Below, one piece after another: positions 24,374 to 33,735 of a DNA stretch of 35,863 nucleotides. The stretch's first letter is position 1. The number at the start of each line of letters is the position of its first letter. The position numbers and the translations under genes were made by a program. Below the pieces are notes generated by a model that saw nothing but the letters and a program-made list of their open reading frames with translations, made no database searches and was not told the DNA's origin. The stretch comes from Bacteroidetes bacterium HGW-Bacteroidetes-6 (lineage in GTDB: Bacteria; Bacteroidota; Bacteroidia; Bacteroidales; DTU049): NCBI GenBank assembly GCA_002842495.1, contig PHDB01000036.1, forward strand, positions 1 through 35,863, read 5' to 3'.

Positions 24374-26011
24374 ATGGGATCAAAGAATTGTCCGGAAACC
24401 CCGCGTCAGAGAATGATTTCGATGATGTACCTGGTGCTTACAGCACTTCTGGCACTCAACGTATCGAAAGACATTCTGAACGCTTTTGTTGTGGTGAACG
24501 ACAGCATTGTTGAAACTAACCGGATTTTTAAGGCCAAGGTAGATGGAAACTACAGTATGTTTGAAGAAGCATACGCATTGACACCGGATAAAGTCCGTGA
24601 AAATTACGAAAAGTCAAAAATTGTCAAGGATGAAGCCGACAAGCTTGTTGCTATTATTGAGGCAATGAAATATGACATTGTTGGTATTGTTGAAGATAAA
24701 ACACCGGAAGAAGTTAAGGCTATGGAAGCTGCCTTGGCTGCTGAAGGGAAGAGTTTTCTCACTGAGATTGACAATAAAGACAACTACGATAAACCAACAC
24801 AATATTTCTTCGGTTCTTCTGAAGATGGCACCGGCTCATGTCAGGTTGCAGTTCTTAAAGATGCCATTGTCAGTTTTAAAAAGAAAATGACGGATTTGCT
24901 TGGAGAATATGCGAGTTCTGTTACTTTGGGATTAAACGTCGAGAAAGAGTTTCCAAACATGGAAGGTGATGGAACTCAGAACTGGCAGGTAACGAATTTT
25001 TACCATACTATTCTTGCCGCTGATGTTGTTTTACTCAATAAATTGGTTCTCGAAGTCAGAAATGCCGAGGCTGATGTTGTTGCTCAACTCTATTCTGCAG
25101 TTAGTGCCAAGGATTTTACTTTTGATAAAGTTGGTGCGAAGGTTATTGCCAAGAGCAACTATGTGCTGGTTGGTGATGATTATGAAGCGGAAATTTTTGT
25201 TGCGGCATATGATTCTAAACAACAACCTGTTATAGTTGTGGGCTCTAGTGTAGATTCTACCACTTTAGAAGTTTCAGGTGATGCTAAAACACTCGAAGGT
25301 GAAAATGGCGTTGGTATCTATAAAGTGCCCGGTAGTTCTATTGGTGAACAGAAATTTGGGGGTGTAATTAAAGTTACGTCGAAAAGTGGAGGAGAACAGA
25401 AGTATCCATTCAGCTCTTCGTACATAGTAGCTGCACCTTCTGCAACAGTATCTGCCGATAAAATGAATGTTTTCTACATTGGTGTTGATAATCCTGTTAC
25501 CATTTCAGCTCCTGGTGTTCCAACCGATAAGGTTCAGCCTAGTATTTCGGGTGGTTCTCTTAGTGGTGGAAATGGTAAATATATTGTTCGTGTAACCGGT
25601 GGTTCAAAAGCAGTTATTAATGTAAGTGCCAATCTTGAAGGTGGTTCTCGTTCAATGGGATCAGCAGAATTTCGTATTAAGCCGCTTCCTACTCCTGTAG
25701 CATATGTTGCCGGAAGGAATGGGGGCAATTACAGTAAAGCGGAATTGCTTGCATCTCCGTATGTAACTGCAGTTCTTGAAAATTTCGATTTCGACCTTCG
25801 TTATAATGTAGCGTCCTATACATTTGTGTACAAGAACGCTGCAGGTGACCTTATTGATATTCCCGGATCGGGTTATGTTTTCAACCAAAATATTAAGACT
25901 ATTATTCAGGGCGCTCGCCGTGGTGATCGTTTCTGGGTTGATAATATTGTTGCTGTAGGTCCAACCGGGAATAAAAATCTGGGTTCTGTTTCGATCAGAA
26001 TAACACAGTAA
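24374..26011 (+). CDS. gldM: GldM/PorM, T9SS motor protein spanning the periplasm
   Basis: The protein has 545 residues. A short N-terminus with CPETPRQRMISMMYLVLTALLALNVSKDILNAF holds the single transmembrane helix (about 14-33) that packs in the GldL ring. Helical domain D1 follows (about 35-225), then beta-rich domains D2-D4 with Gly-rich turns (SISGGSLSGGNGKYIVRV, GSRSMGSAEFRIKPLPTPVAYVAGRNGG). The length is slightly above that of Flavobacterium or Porphyromonas homologues. It transmits motor motion across the periplasm to the GldK/GldN ring. A purine-rich AAAGAAAGGG ends 6 bases before the ATG and is a rare plausible ribosome-binding site in this window. The gap to gldN is 11 bases. Confidence 0.95.
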   Translation: MGSKNCPETPRQRMISMMYLVLTALLALNVSKDILNAFVVVNDSIVETNRIFKAKVDGNYSMFEEAYALTPDKVRENYEKSKIVKDEADKLVAIIEAMKYDIVGIVEDKTPEEVKAMEAALAAEGKSFLTEIDNKDNYDKPTQYFFGSSEDGTGSCQVAVLKDAIVSFKKKMTDLLGEYASSVTLGLNVEKEFPNMEGDGTQNWQVTNFYHTILAADVVLLNKLVLEVRNAEADVVAQLYSAVSAKDFTFDKVGAKVIAKSNYVLVGDDYEAEIFVAAYDSKQQPVIVVGSSVDSTTLEVSGDAKTLEGENGVGIYKVPGSSIGEQKFGGVIKVTSKSGGEQKYPFSSSYIVAAPSATVSADKMNVFYIGVDNPVTISAPGVPTDKVQPSISGGSLSGGNGKYIVRVTGGSKAVINVSANLEGGSRSMGSAEFRIKPLPTPVAYVAGRNGGNYSKAELLASPYVTAVLENFDFDLRYNVASYTFVYKNAAGDLIDIPGSGYVFNQNIKTIIQGARRGDRFWVDNIVAVGPTGNKNLGSVSIRITQ

Positions 26012-26022
26012 AATTTGTGATT

Positions 26023-26868
26023 ATGAAAAAGTTGTTTGTTCTTTTAGTCGTTTTGTTGGGATTGGGTTTTTCAACTCAGGCTCAGCAGGTGTTCGATACA
26101 CCCCGTGACGGTGTGTACGATAAAATCCACACCATTAACCGCGAACCTGTGCCTTATGCTCATTTGCGCGAAGCTGATGCTTTTTGGGCAAAACGAGTAT
26201 GGCGTGTGATTGATCTTCGTGAGAAGATAAATCACCCTTTGTATTATCCTACTCAGCCAACTAATGGCAGAATCAATCTTATCAGTGTATTGCTTCAGGG
26301 GTTGGAAGAGGGATCGCTAACAGCTTATAGTGCAAACAACGATGAATTTACTATGCCTCTTACTACCGAAGAAATCATGAGTAAGTTGTCGAAGACTGAC
26401 ACAATTAGAGACAGGTTTGACCCTATCACTTATGAGCCATTGCCTGATACTGTAATTGTTACTGATTTCGATGCGGCAACAGTGACCATGTTTCGTGTAA
26501 AAGAAGACTGGTTCTTCGATAAGCAACGTTCTGTTCTTGATGTTAGAATTTTGGGAATTTGCCCAATCAGGGAAGATTATGATCAGGAAGGAAACCTTCG
26601 TGGAACAAGAGCTGATTTCTGGATTTATTTTCCGGATGCACGTCAGATTTTAGTTAAAAATGAAGTGTTTAATCGTTTCAACGATGGGCAGCGTCTGAGT
26701 TATGACGACTGGTTTTTTAAACGTTTTTTCGGAAGCTATGTTGTAAAAGAATCTAATGTTTACGACAGGTATATTAATACCTATGCGCTTGGTCTTGATG
26801 GACTTCTGGAGAATGAACGTATTGAGAACGATATCTTTGTTTTTGAACACGATCTCTGGGAGTTCTAA
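26023..26868 (+). CDS. gldN: GldN/PorN, T9SS outer-membrane ring component
   Basis: The protein has 281 residues from the ATG at 26023. An upstream in-frame GTG (26017) adds two residues and is less likely. Signal peptide 1-20 (GFSTQA). Family features: READAFWAKRVWRVIDLREKINHPLYYP (49-76), SVLLQGLEEGSLTAYS (88-103), MFRVKEDWFFDKQRSVLDVRILGICP (156-181) and ADFWIYFPDARQILVKNEVFNR (197-218). It partners GldK in the periplasmic ring and contacts the GldM tip. Last gene of the T9SS operon, ended by a strong bidirectional terminator. Its pattern is echoed in the MORN protein at 5332-6651. Confidence 0.95.
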   Translation: MKKLFVLLVVLLGLGFSTQAQQVFDTPRDGVYDKIHTINREPVPYAHLREADAFWAKRVWRVIDLREKINHPLYYPTQPTNGRINLISVLLQGLEEGSLTAYSANNDEFTMPLTTEEIMSKLSKTDTIRDRFDPITYEPLPDTVIVTDFDAATVTMFRVKEDWFFDKQRSVLDVRILGICPIREDYDQEGNLRGTRADFWIYFPDARQILVKNEVFNRFNDGQRLSYDDWFFKRFFGSYVVKESNVYDRYINTYALGLDGLLENERIENDIFVFEHDLWEF

Positions 26869-26881
26869 ACAACTTTTGTAC

Positions 26882-26912
26882 AAAAAAAGCCCGGTTTTCC
26901 TGGGCTTTTTTT
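26882..26912. terminator. Bidirectional Rho-independent terminator between gldN and comM
   Basis: Seven A, GCCC (26889-26892), a short G/T/C loop, GGGC (26902-26905), then seven T (26906-26912). The A and T tracts make it work on both strands, which fits the convergent gldN and comM genes. Confidence 0.88.
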
Positions 26913-26932
26913 ATGAATACATCTTTTCTTTT

Positions 26933-28471
26933 TTACATTAGGCCCCAGCTTTCGCGGTCAAGACTTCTATATTGTATAGCTTCGGCAAGATGCAATGTTT
27001 GAATCGATTCGGAGTTTTCAAGGTCAGCTACTGTTCGGGCAACTCTCAGAATTCTATCGTATGCTCTGGCTGAAAGATTGAGTTTTTCCATTGCATTTTT
27101 CAGAAGTGTTTCGCCTGTAGAATCAATATTGCAATATTTTTTAAGCAGAGAAGGCGATAGTTGTGCATTGCATGAAATATTTGGATTATCTTCGAAGCGA
27201 GTAATCTGAAGTCCGCGAGCTTTAACAACACGTTTTCTGATTTCGCTTGACGATTCTCCGAAGCGCTTATCGGCAAGACTATTAAATGCAACCGGAGTTA
27301 CTTCTATATGAATATCAATCCTGTCGAGAAGTGGTCCTGAAATTCGGCTTAAATATCTGCGAATATTTCCGTGTCCGCAAGAACATTCTTTTTCGGGGTG
27401 GTTGTAATAACCGCAAGGACAAGGATTCATTGCGGCAATAAGCATAATTGATGCTGGATAATCAACGGAGAATTTTGCTCGGGAAATGGTAACTACCCGG
27501 TCCTCGATTGGTTGTCTGAGAACTTCTAATACTGCTCTTTTAAATTCAGGAAGTTCATCGAGAAATAATACACCATTGTGGGCCAGGCTGATTTCGCCTG
27601 GTTGAGGGAATGTACCTCCACCTACAAGGGCTACATCGCTAATGGTATGGTGCGGCGAACGGAAGGGTCGTTGTTGAAGAAGTCCGATATTGGGACCGAG
27701 CTTTCCGGCTACAGAATGGATACGCGTTGCTTCAAGTGCTTCCTGTAACGACATGTTTGGCAAAATTGACGAAATTCGTTTGGCCAGCATCGTTTTCCCA
27801 CTTCCCGGGGGACCAATCATGATAGCGTTATGACCACCCGCTGCGGCAATTTCGAGGGCTCGTTTTACATTTTCTTGTCCTTTAACATCTCGGAAATCGG
27901 GAAGATTATCCATTTGAGTATCGGCAACAGCATCGTAGTCGACGCTGAAAGGCTTTGCAATTGCAGGATCGCCAAGAAACGATACCACTTGTGTAAGATG
28001 TCGGAAAGCATAAACACAGAGCCCTTTGACGACTGAGGCCTCCTGAGCATTGTCACTGGGAACAATAATGCCGGATAGACCATTCTTTTGAGCTTGAATT
28101 GCAGCAGAAAGAACCCCCCGTACAGGAGAAATGGATCCATCCAGCGAAATTTCGCCCAAAAGCATGTACTGAGAAAGAGATGGACATGATATTTGACCCG
28201 ATGCTGCAAGAATCCCAACGATTATTGCTAAATCGTAAGAAGAGCCCTCTTTTTTGATATCTGCAGGAGCAAAATTGATCGTTATTTTTTTCCCTGGGTA
28301 ATAATAGCCGTTGTTATTCAATGCGGGTTCTATCCTCGATCGACTTTCTTTAACTGCGTTGTCGGGCAATCCAGCCATGTACGTGTGCATGCCGGGGGTA
28401 ACATCAACTTCCACAGTAACCGAGTATGCATCGATGCCATGGATGGCGCAACTGTTTATTTTTGCAAGCAT
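26933..28471 (-). CDS. comM: YifB/ComM-family Mg chelatase-like AAA+ ATPase
   Basis: The protein has 512 residues from the ATG at 28471. A TTG at 28486 extends the frame by five codons only. The N-terminal ChlI/Lon-protease-like fold domain (1-170) includes [13 protein letters not shown] and GSSYDLAI. The AAA+ core has Walker A GPPGSGKT (220-227), [11 protein letters not shown], a Walker B-type [10 protein letters not shown] and [10 protein letters not shown] with nearby cysteines. The C-terminal Mg_chelatase_C domain carries [20 protein letters not shown]. In naturally transformable bacteria ComM is a branch-migration helicase used in recombination of incoming DNA. No competence genes are seen here. 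A TATTTTTG -7 box lies 16 bases upstream of the ATG. Confidence 0.92.
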   Translation of the reverse strand: MLAKINSCAIHGIDAYSVTVEVDVTPGMHTYMAGLPDNAVKESRSRIEPALNNNGYYYPGKKITINFAPADIKKEGSSYDLAIIVGILAASGQISCPSLSQYMLLGEISLDGSISPVRGVLSAAIQAQKNGLSGIIVPSDNAQEASVVKGLCVYAFRHLTQVVSFLGDPAIAKPFSVDYDAVADTQMDNLPDFRDVKGQENVKRALEIAAAGGHNAIMIGPPGSGKTMLAKRISSILPNMSLQEALEATRIHSVAGKLGPNIGLLQQRPFRSPHHTISDVALVGGGTFPQPGEISLAHNGVLFLDELPEFKRAVLEVLRQPIEDRVVTISRAKFSVDYPASIMLIAAMNPCPCGYYNHPEKECSCGHGNIRRYLSRISGPLLDRIDIHIEVTPVAFNSLADKRFGESSSEIRKRVVKARGLQITRFEDNPNISCNAQLSPSLLKKYCNIDSTGETLLKNAMEKLNLSARAYDRILRVARTVADLENSESIQTLHLAEAIQYRSLDRESWGLM

Positions 28472-28487
28472 AATTTGCGAAATCAAA

Positions 28488-28495
28488 CAAAAATA
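28488..28495 (-). promoter_or_regulatory. -7 box (TATTTTTG) for comM
   Basis: Exact TAnnTTTG on the minus strand, 16 bases before the ATG at 28471. No standard -33 TTG. Confidence 0.5.
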
Positions 28496-28506
28496 ATAAA
28501 TATGTG

Positions 28507-28537
28507 TTGGAAATAACGAAAAATGGAATTATTTTTG
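28507..28537 (+). promoter_or_regulatory. Promoter: TTG, 20-base spacer, TATTTTTG
   Basis: TTG at 28507-28509 and TATTTTTG at 28530-28537, within consensus spacing, 16 bases before the ATG at 28554. It is back to back with the comM promoter. Confidence 0.65.
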
Positions 28538-28553
28538 TACAAAATGTGGAAAA

Positions 28554-28985
28554 ATGAAAAAGCCGATATTATACTTCTTTGTAGCTGTGATTTCTATAGT
28601 TGGAGTGTTTACAGCTTGTCAGCCCGACGATAATCCGGATGATATTACACCTGTTGTTGATGCCCGGTTGAAATATCAGGGAGTTTGGAATTGCACAGAA
28701 AGTTCCACAATGAGTTATACGGTGAATATTTCACTAGATACCGTTAACGGTACGCAAATCAAAATGTTCAATTTTCACAATCTGGGCTTTGAGGAGTTTT
28801 CGTTTGGTATTGTTTCCAATAATACGATTACCCTTCCATCGCAAACTATGTGCTTAGGAACAACTACCATTGAAGGAACTGCAACAATGCAAACGAACAA
28901 CACTACCGTTGATTTTTATTATACCGTGAACGACGGAGTGAATCTGGATACTATCCAGGCTGTTTATACGAAGCAATCTTCCTAA
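28554..28985 (+). CDS. Small lipoprotein, unknown function
   Basis: The protein has 143 residues with a lipoprotein signal and lipobox FTAC (Cys22), followed by an acidic linker (QPDDNPDD). The rest is Thr/Asn-rich and probably beta-structured (YQGVWNCTESST, NTITLPSQTMCLGTTTIEGTATM), reminiscent of small lipocalin-like lipoproteins but not assignable. It has its own promoter. Its stop overlaps the stop of the convergent DUF4296 gene by four bases. Confidence 0.75.
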   Translation: MKKPILYFFVAVISIVGVFTACQPDDNPDDITPVVDARLKYQGVWNCTESSTMSYTVNISLDTVNGTQIKMFNFHNLGFEEFSFGIVSNNTITLPSQTMCLGTTTIEGTATMQTNNTTVDFYYTVNDGVNLDTIQAVYTKQSS

Positions 28986-29347
28986 TTGGGTTGTGCCTGC
29001 AAATGGGCTTCCACTATTGTAAGACTATCGAGTGCTTTGCTTGAAATGGCCTTAAGTATTTCGGGTCGTTCGGCATAATACTGAAATGAATTAACAATGC
29101 GAGTAGTATCCATGTTGTATTTCTCCAGCATCAGGCTATAGTAATGGTTGGAGAACCAGGATACATTGCGCCCTTCTCTTTCTTTTTGGCGAATCAGCGA
29201 TTCTGTAAGAAATAAATCCACGAAAAAGGCTTTCATTGTGTCTTCTGTCATAACGTTAATTACCGGAGCTTCAGTCTCAGGCTTTTTACTTCCACATGAA
29301 GGGAGCAAAAATCCAACAATAATACCGATGAAGAGTAAGTATTTCAT
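28982..29347 (-). CDS. DUF4296-family lipoprotein
   Basis: The protein has 121 residues from the ATG at 29347. The frame runs 72 codons further upstream, but that extension lacks a signal and crosses the -7 box. Lipobox LPSC gives Cys18. The mature part matches the DUF4296 pattern seen across Bacteroidota: VMTEDTMKAFFVDLFLTESLI, then YYSLMLEKYNMDTTRIVNSFQYYAERPEILKAI. Function unknown. Transcribed divergently from the DUF1338 gene and convergent with the small lipoprotein gene. Confidence 0.83.
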   Translation of the reverse strand: MKYLLFIGIIVGFLLPSCGSKKPETEAPVINVMTEDTMKAFFVDLFLTESLIRQKEREGRNVSWFSNHYYSLMLEKYNMDTTRIVNSFQYYAERPEILKAISSKALDSLTIVEAHLQAQPN

Positions 29348-29352
29348 TGATG

Positions 29353-29360
29353 CAAAGATA
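29353..29360 (-). promoter_or_regulatory. -7 box (TATCTTTG) for the DUF4296 gene
   Basis: Exact TAnnTTTG on the minus strand only 5 bases before the ATG at 29347, so the transcript may be nearly leaderless. Confidence 0.45.
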
Positions 29361-29437
29361 CAATGTTTCATAGTATTTTGCTGATAAACATCATTTTTTT
29401 GATTACGACAGTGTGCTGTATGGGTTTTGAAAATGAG

Positions 29438-29445
29438 TAATTTTG
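29438..29445 (+). promoter_or_regulatory. -7 box (TAATTTTG) for the DUF1338 gene
   Basis: Exact TAnnTTTG, 16 bases before the ATG at 29462. No TTG at standard -33 spacing. Confidence 0.5.
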
Positions 29446-29461
29446 AATAAATAATACGAAA

Positions 29462-30268
29462 ATGATACAAAAAGAACTTTTCGATAGATTGTGGACAGAT
29501 TACACAACAAAAAACCCACATGCAAAAAATATATTCAAGGCCTTTGCCGACAGGGGAGAACAAGTTTTAAACGATCATATTGCATTTAGAACAATCAATC
29601 AAGCAGGCATGAATATCGATACCCTGGCGCAGGCTTTTATAGAAGCCGGATACGTTGAAAAGGGCCGCTATGTTTTCGAATCGAAGAAGTTGCAGGCACG
29701 TCATTATGAAATTCCGAACGATGACACTGCTCCTTTGGTTTTTATCAGTGAGTTGGAAACTGAACTGTTTAGTAGTTTTTTGCAACAGGAAATGAAAAAA
29801 ATAGCTGAACAGATGCCGGAGGATTTGAAAAATAATCCGAATATTATTTTTAGTGGTCGTACATGGGGACTTCCATCATTTGCTGTGTATGAGAAGTTGC
29901 GAACTGAAAGTGAATATGCTGCATGGTTCTATGTGAATGGTTATACCGTTAATCATTTCACTGTGAGTGTAAATCAGTTGAAAACAATGACCAATATAGC
30001 TGATGTTAACGCCTTCCTGAAAGAGCAAGGCTATCAGATTAATGATGCGGGAGGTGAGGTACAAGGAACTCCAGAGGAACTATTGGAACAATCGTCGGTG
30101 AAGGCACCTTTAATGGAAGTTGAGTTTCAAGAAGGTGTTTTTGAGGTGCCCGGCTGCTATTATGAGTTTGCAAAGCGTTACAACGATGCGGATGGAAAAT
30201 TGTACAGGAAGTTCATAGCCAAATCGGCAGATAAAATATTTCAGAGCACGGATTATTATAGATCTTAG
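29462..30268 (+). CDS. DUF1338 protein (2-oxoadipate dioxygenase/decarboxylase-like, HglS family)
   Basis: The protein has 268 residues, the short form of the family. The metal-binding pattern of this VOC-like fold is complete: His39 in NDHIAFRT (with Arg43), His165 in GYTVNHFTVSV and Glu235 in CYYEFAKRY. Characterised larger members (HglS/YdcJ) convert 2-oxoadipate to D-2-hydroxyglutarate with Fe(II) in lysine breakdown. Whether this short form uses the same substrate is not known from sequence, and no lysine catabolic genes are adjacent. It starts divergently from DUF4296 and its stop overlaps the recG stop by four bases. Confidence 0.83.
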   Translation: MIQKELFDRLWTDYTTKNPHAKNIFKAFADRGEQVLNDHIAFRTINQAGMNIDTLAQAFIEAGYVEKGRYVFESKKLQARHYEIPNDDTAPLVFISELETELFSSFLQQEMKKIAEQMPEDLKNNPNIIFSGRTWGLPSFAVYEKLRTESEYAAWFYVNGYTVNHFTVSVNQLKTMTNIADVNAFLKEQGYQINDAGGEVQGTPEELLEQSSVKAPLMEVEFQEGVFEVPGCYYEFAKRYNDADGKLYRKFIAKSADKIFQSTDYYRS

Positions 30269-32370
30269 GCTATTTCGGCAAGCGTTGTGCCTCCGAATCT
30301 CTGTTTTAACGCTTCAAGTAAGCATTGGTGCTCTGGTTTGCTGAGGGATGAATCGTTGGCACATATCTGTTCGGCGATGTTTCGTGCATGGTCAATGATT
30401 TTTTCGTCGCGAACAAGATCGATGTACTTGAAGTCGATGTCTCCACTTTGACGAGTTCCCATGATATCTCCCGGACCACGTAGTTTGAGATCGGCTTCGG
30501 CAATTCTGAAGCCGTCGTTGGTGTCGAGCATTGCTTTTATTCTAGCCTTTGCTTCGTCGCTGAGGGTTTGTGAGCCAATCAGAATACAGTGCGATTGGGA
30601 TGCGCCACGGCCAACACGACCACGAAGCTGATGTAATTGCGATAGTCCAAAACGCTCTGCATTTTCAATAATCATTACAGATGCATTTGCCACATCTACA
30701 CCAACTTCAATAACAGTAGTGGATACTAATATGTCAGTAAGCCCTTTTGAAAACCTGTTCATGACAAAATCTTTTTCATCCTGAGTCATTCTTCCATGCA
30801 GGATTCCCACTTCGTATTTCGGCATGGCAAAGTCGCGAATTATTGCTTCGTATCCATTCTCGAGCGCAATGAGGTCGAGCTTTTCACTTTCTTTAATTAA
30901 GGGATAAACAATATACACCTGCCTGCCTGCATTTACTTCGCGCCGAATAATTTCCCATGCGTGAATTCGCTGATTGTCGTAGTAGAACAAAGTGTTGATG
31001 GGTTTACGTCCGGGAGGAAGCTCGTTAATAACACTTACATCCAAATCGCCATAAAAGGTCATGGCTAATGTGCGAGGTATAGGTGTAGCGGTCATTACCA
31101 GTACATGTGGCGGATTTTCGTTCTTGTTCAGAATTTTTGCACGTTGAAGCACTCCAAATCGATGCTGTTCGTCAACAATTGCCAGCCCAAGGTTCTGAAA
31201 AACGACGCTGTCTTCTATTAGTGTATGTGTTCCTATAATTATATTCAATGTTCCTTCTGCTAAATTTGTAAGTATTTGTTTGCGAGCTTTGCTTTTTGTA
31301 CTTCCGGTTAGCATAGCAACTGAAACATTGCTGTTTATTACCCATTTCGAGATAGTATTGAAATGCTGCTGAGCAAGAATTTCAGTTGGAGCCATAATGC
31401 ATGCCTGATATCCATTATCGGTAGCAATAAGCATTGCCATTAAAGCAACAACTGTTTTTCCACTGCCAACATCGCCTTGTAGCAGGCGATTCATTCTAAA
31501 TCCACTGCCAACATCACGTCTTATTTCCTTCATGACTTCCTTTTGAGCATTGGTCAATTCAAAACCCAGTGCATGATGAAAGAATGAGTTGAAGTTTTTG
31601 CCAACTTTTTCGAAAACAATTACAGATGGATTCCTTTTTCTCTTATCGGCATTGATTCGATGCCGGAGTTGTAATAAAAGGGCCTCTTCAAACCGGAATC
31701 GTTTGAGACTACGGTCGAGACTGTTGTAGCTGGATGGAATATGGATGTTTTGAAAAGCCTGATTGATTTCAGGAAGTTTAAGGCTTTCGAGAAGATATTG
31801 AGGAAGCGTCTCGGGAATGGCGCCATATACTTTTTGAATGACCTGAGCAGTCAGAAAGGAAATTGCTTTGGAATCGATACCACGCTTTTTCAGCTTTTCT
31901 GTTGAAGAATAGACGGGCTGAAATTTTCCTGAGAAAGGGAGTCGTTTAAACTCATCAACAGTTAGAATTTCAGGGTGTGAGATATAGGGTTCATCTTTGA
32001 AAGTTGTTACTTTTCCGAACAGATAATATGGAGTATTCGTGTGAATTTTTTCAGTGACCCATTTGAAGTTTTGGAACCAGATAATCCTGATTGAAGCTGT
32101 ATTATCGGAGAAGACTGCTTCCAGCCTGGAATGCGATGATTTTCCATGAATATCAAAAAATTCAAATATTCCTGAGATTTGCACAAATGATTCATCAGCC
32201 GAGATGGAACTGATGGGATAGATTTGAGTTCTATCGACATATCTGAAGGGAAAATAAGCTATTAGGTGAGAAAAATCAGAAATATTAAGTTCGGACTTAA
32301 GCAGGCTGGCTTTAGCTGGACCAACGCCTTTAAGGAATTCGACTTTGTTTTGAAGGATTTCCGGAAGCAT
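30265..32370 (-). CDS. recG: ATP-dependent DNA helicase RecG
   Basis: The protein has 701 residues from the ATG at 32370. A TTG at 32430 extends the frame 20 codons but overlaps the upstream antiporter gene. The N-terminal wedge/OB domain (to about 240) includes FLKGVGPAKASLL (12-24). The helicase core has Walker A QGDVGSGKT (298-306), MAPTEILAQQHF, the DEQH motif in IVDEQHRFGVLQR, MTATPIPRT, LHGRMTQDEK, VIEVGVDVANASVM and the C-terminal QLRGRVGRG. It remodels stalled forks and Holliday junctions. It lies 46 bases downstream of the antiporter gene on the same strand. Confidence 0.94.
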   Translation of the reverse strand: MLPEILQNKVEFLKGVGPAKASLLKSELNISDFSHLIAYFPFRYVDRTQIYPISSISADESFVQISGIFEFFDIHGKSSHSRLEAVFSDNTASIRIIWFQNFKWVTEKIHTNTPYYLFGKVTTFKDEPYISHPEILTVDEFKRLPFSGKFQPVYSSTEKLKKRGIDSKAISFLTAQVIQKVYGAIPETLPQYLLESLKLPEINQAFQNIHIPSSYNSLDRSLKRFRFEEALLLQLRHRINADKRKRNPSVIVFEKVGKNFNSFFHHALGFELTNAQKEVMKEIRRDVGSGFRMNRLLQGDVGSGKTVVALMAMLIATDNGYQACIMAPTEILAQQHFNTISKWVINSNVSVAMLTGSTKSKARKQILTNLAEGTLNIIIGTHTLIEDSVVFQNLGLAIVDEQHRFGVLQRAKILNKNENPPHVLVMTATPIPRTLAMTFYGDLDVSVINELPPGRKPINTLFYYDNQRIHAWEIIRREVNAGRQVYIVYPLIKESEKLDLIALENGYEAIIRDFAMPKYEVGILHGRMTQDEKDFVMNRFSKGLTDILVSTTVIEVGVDVANASVMIIENAERFGLSQLHQLRGRVGRGASQSHCILIGSQTLSDEAKARIKAMLDTNDGFRIAEADLKLRGPGDIMGTRQSGDIDFKYIDLVRDEKIIDHARNIAEQICANDSSLSKPEHQCLLEALKQRFGGTTLAEIA

Positions 32371-32416
32371 GGTGCGAAGGTAAAAGTATTCTTTAAAGAT
32401 TGAGCAATTTGCAAAA

Positions 32417-33718
32417 CTAGGAATGACCAATGATGTCGGTACTATCCATGTTGTCGTTGAGCTCCTGAATAATATCTTCGTTTACATTGTTACTTCGGGC
32501 TTCCTCGATACTCGATACGGTAATTTCATTTTTGTCTCCTTTCCAAATCATAAGACCAATCATCATGAGGATATTGGTGACAATAATCACGTAAAAAAGC
32601 AATCCTTGTCCCAAATTGGCTATTTCTTTGCCAGCAGGAATACTAAAGAACAAAAGTATGGTGATGAGTCCACGCGGCGCAATAAATATTTCCGGAAGTA
32701 TCGAAGTTCGAACTGTAAACCGCAAATAGAGGAAGCGGATAAGCAACATCGCTACCACAATGAGAGTTCCGATTATCCATACACTTGGATCGGCCAAAAG
32801 TACGAAATCGAACGAAAAACCAAATAACACGAAGAAAATCGTTCTGATCAAAAAAGCAACTTCAGCGGTTACCGATTTTAAAAATTTAAGCTCAATATCG
32901 AGAGTCGGAAAGTCGAAAAAACGAGACCATTTTCCGGGACTTAATTTTTGCAACAAGCGGTTGTTATTCAATACCAAACCGAAAAACAGAATCAGTACCA
33001 AGGTGGAAAGGTGCGCCATTTTTCCGATAGAATAAATAATCATCAGCAATGCAAAAATCATAAAAAATTTGTGATGCGATTTCACCGCGGTAATGAAGTA
33101 CATCAAAGCCAGTGTGCTTGCAATCGAGATAATGAGCAATAAAATCAATTCGCCGAAAAATGCCGAGAATGCATGAAAGTTGATTATTTCATTCACGATT
33201 ACAAAATTGAATAACATGATTCCGAGTATATCAGAAAAAGTTGATTCGTATGTGAGAAATTCTTTTTTATGCAGTGAAAGATTGGATACGCTCGGAATAG
33301 TAATAGCACTGCTTACAACCGAGAATGGCACTGCATTCACAAAACTGATTAAGAATGATTGATCGGTGTAAAAATAAATAATTCCTGCTATAAAAAATGA
33401 GGTAGCAAGTAAAATCACGAGTGCAGAAAAAAGAGAAGAATAAATCAGTTTAACCTTGCCTCTCGTGATGTTCAAATCGAGAGCTCCTTCCAACACGATC
33501 ATAATCAGACCGATAATTCCAAAAATAGCCAATAGATCTTTTACTTCGGGAACTTCAATTTCACTTGTCGTGAAAAACCATCTCAGGCCAATGCCAACTC
33601 CTAAAAGCAATAAAACACTTGGGAAATTGGTTTTCTTGGAAATCCAGTCGAATATATAGCTGAAAACCACCAGCGTAGAGGTGGCCAATACAATTATATA
33701 CGGGTCGCTGATATTCAT
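32417..33718 (-). CDS. Cation/proton antiporter (CPA family, NhaP/KefB-like)
   Basis: The protein has 433 residues with 11-13 predicted transmembrane helices. Na_H_exchanger-like features: the FPSVLLLLGVGIGLRW second helix, LEGALDLN (a family-type 'EGaLdl' motif), a conserved-acid helix with ESTFSDILGIMLFNFVIV, and late EIFIAPRGLITILLFFSIPA. An acidic hydrophilic tail of about 50 residues follows (SSIEEARSNNVNED...), without a TrkA-N domain. The predicted role is Na+ or K+/H+ exchange at the inner membrane; ion specificity cannot be read. A TAACTTTG -7 box lies 18 bases before the ATG. recG follows on the same strand and may be cotranscribed. Confidence 0.87.
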   Translation of the reverse strand: MNISDPYIIVLATSTLVVFSYIFDWISKKTNFPSVLLLLGVGIGLRWFFTTSEIEVPEVKDLLAIFGIIGLIMIVLEGALDLNITRGKVKLIYSSLFSALVILLATSFFIAGIIYFYTDQSFLISFVNAVPFSVVSSAITIPSVSNLSLHKKEFLTYESTFSDILGIMLFNFVIVNEIINFHAFSAFFGELILLLIISIASTLALMYFITAVKSHHKFFMIFALLMIIYSIGKMAHLSTLVLILFFGLVLNNNRLLQKLSPGKWSRFFDFPTLDIELKFLKSVTAEVAFLIRTIFFVLFGFSFDFVLLADPSVWIIGTLIVVAMLLIRFLYLRFTVRTSILPEIFIAPRGLITILLFFSIPAGKEIANLGQGLLFYVIIVTNILMMIGLMIWKGDKNEITVSSIEEARSNNVNEDIIQELNDNMDSTDIIGHS

Positions 33719-33735
33719 TCCTGATAAAATGTGTA

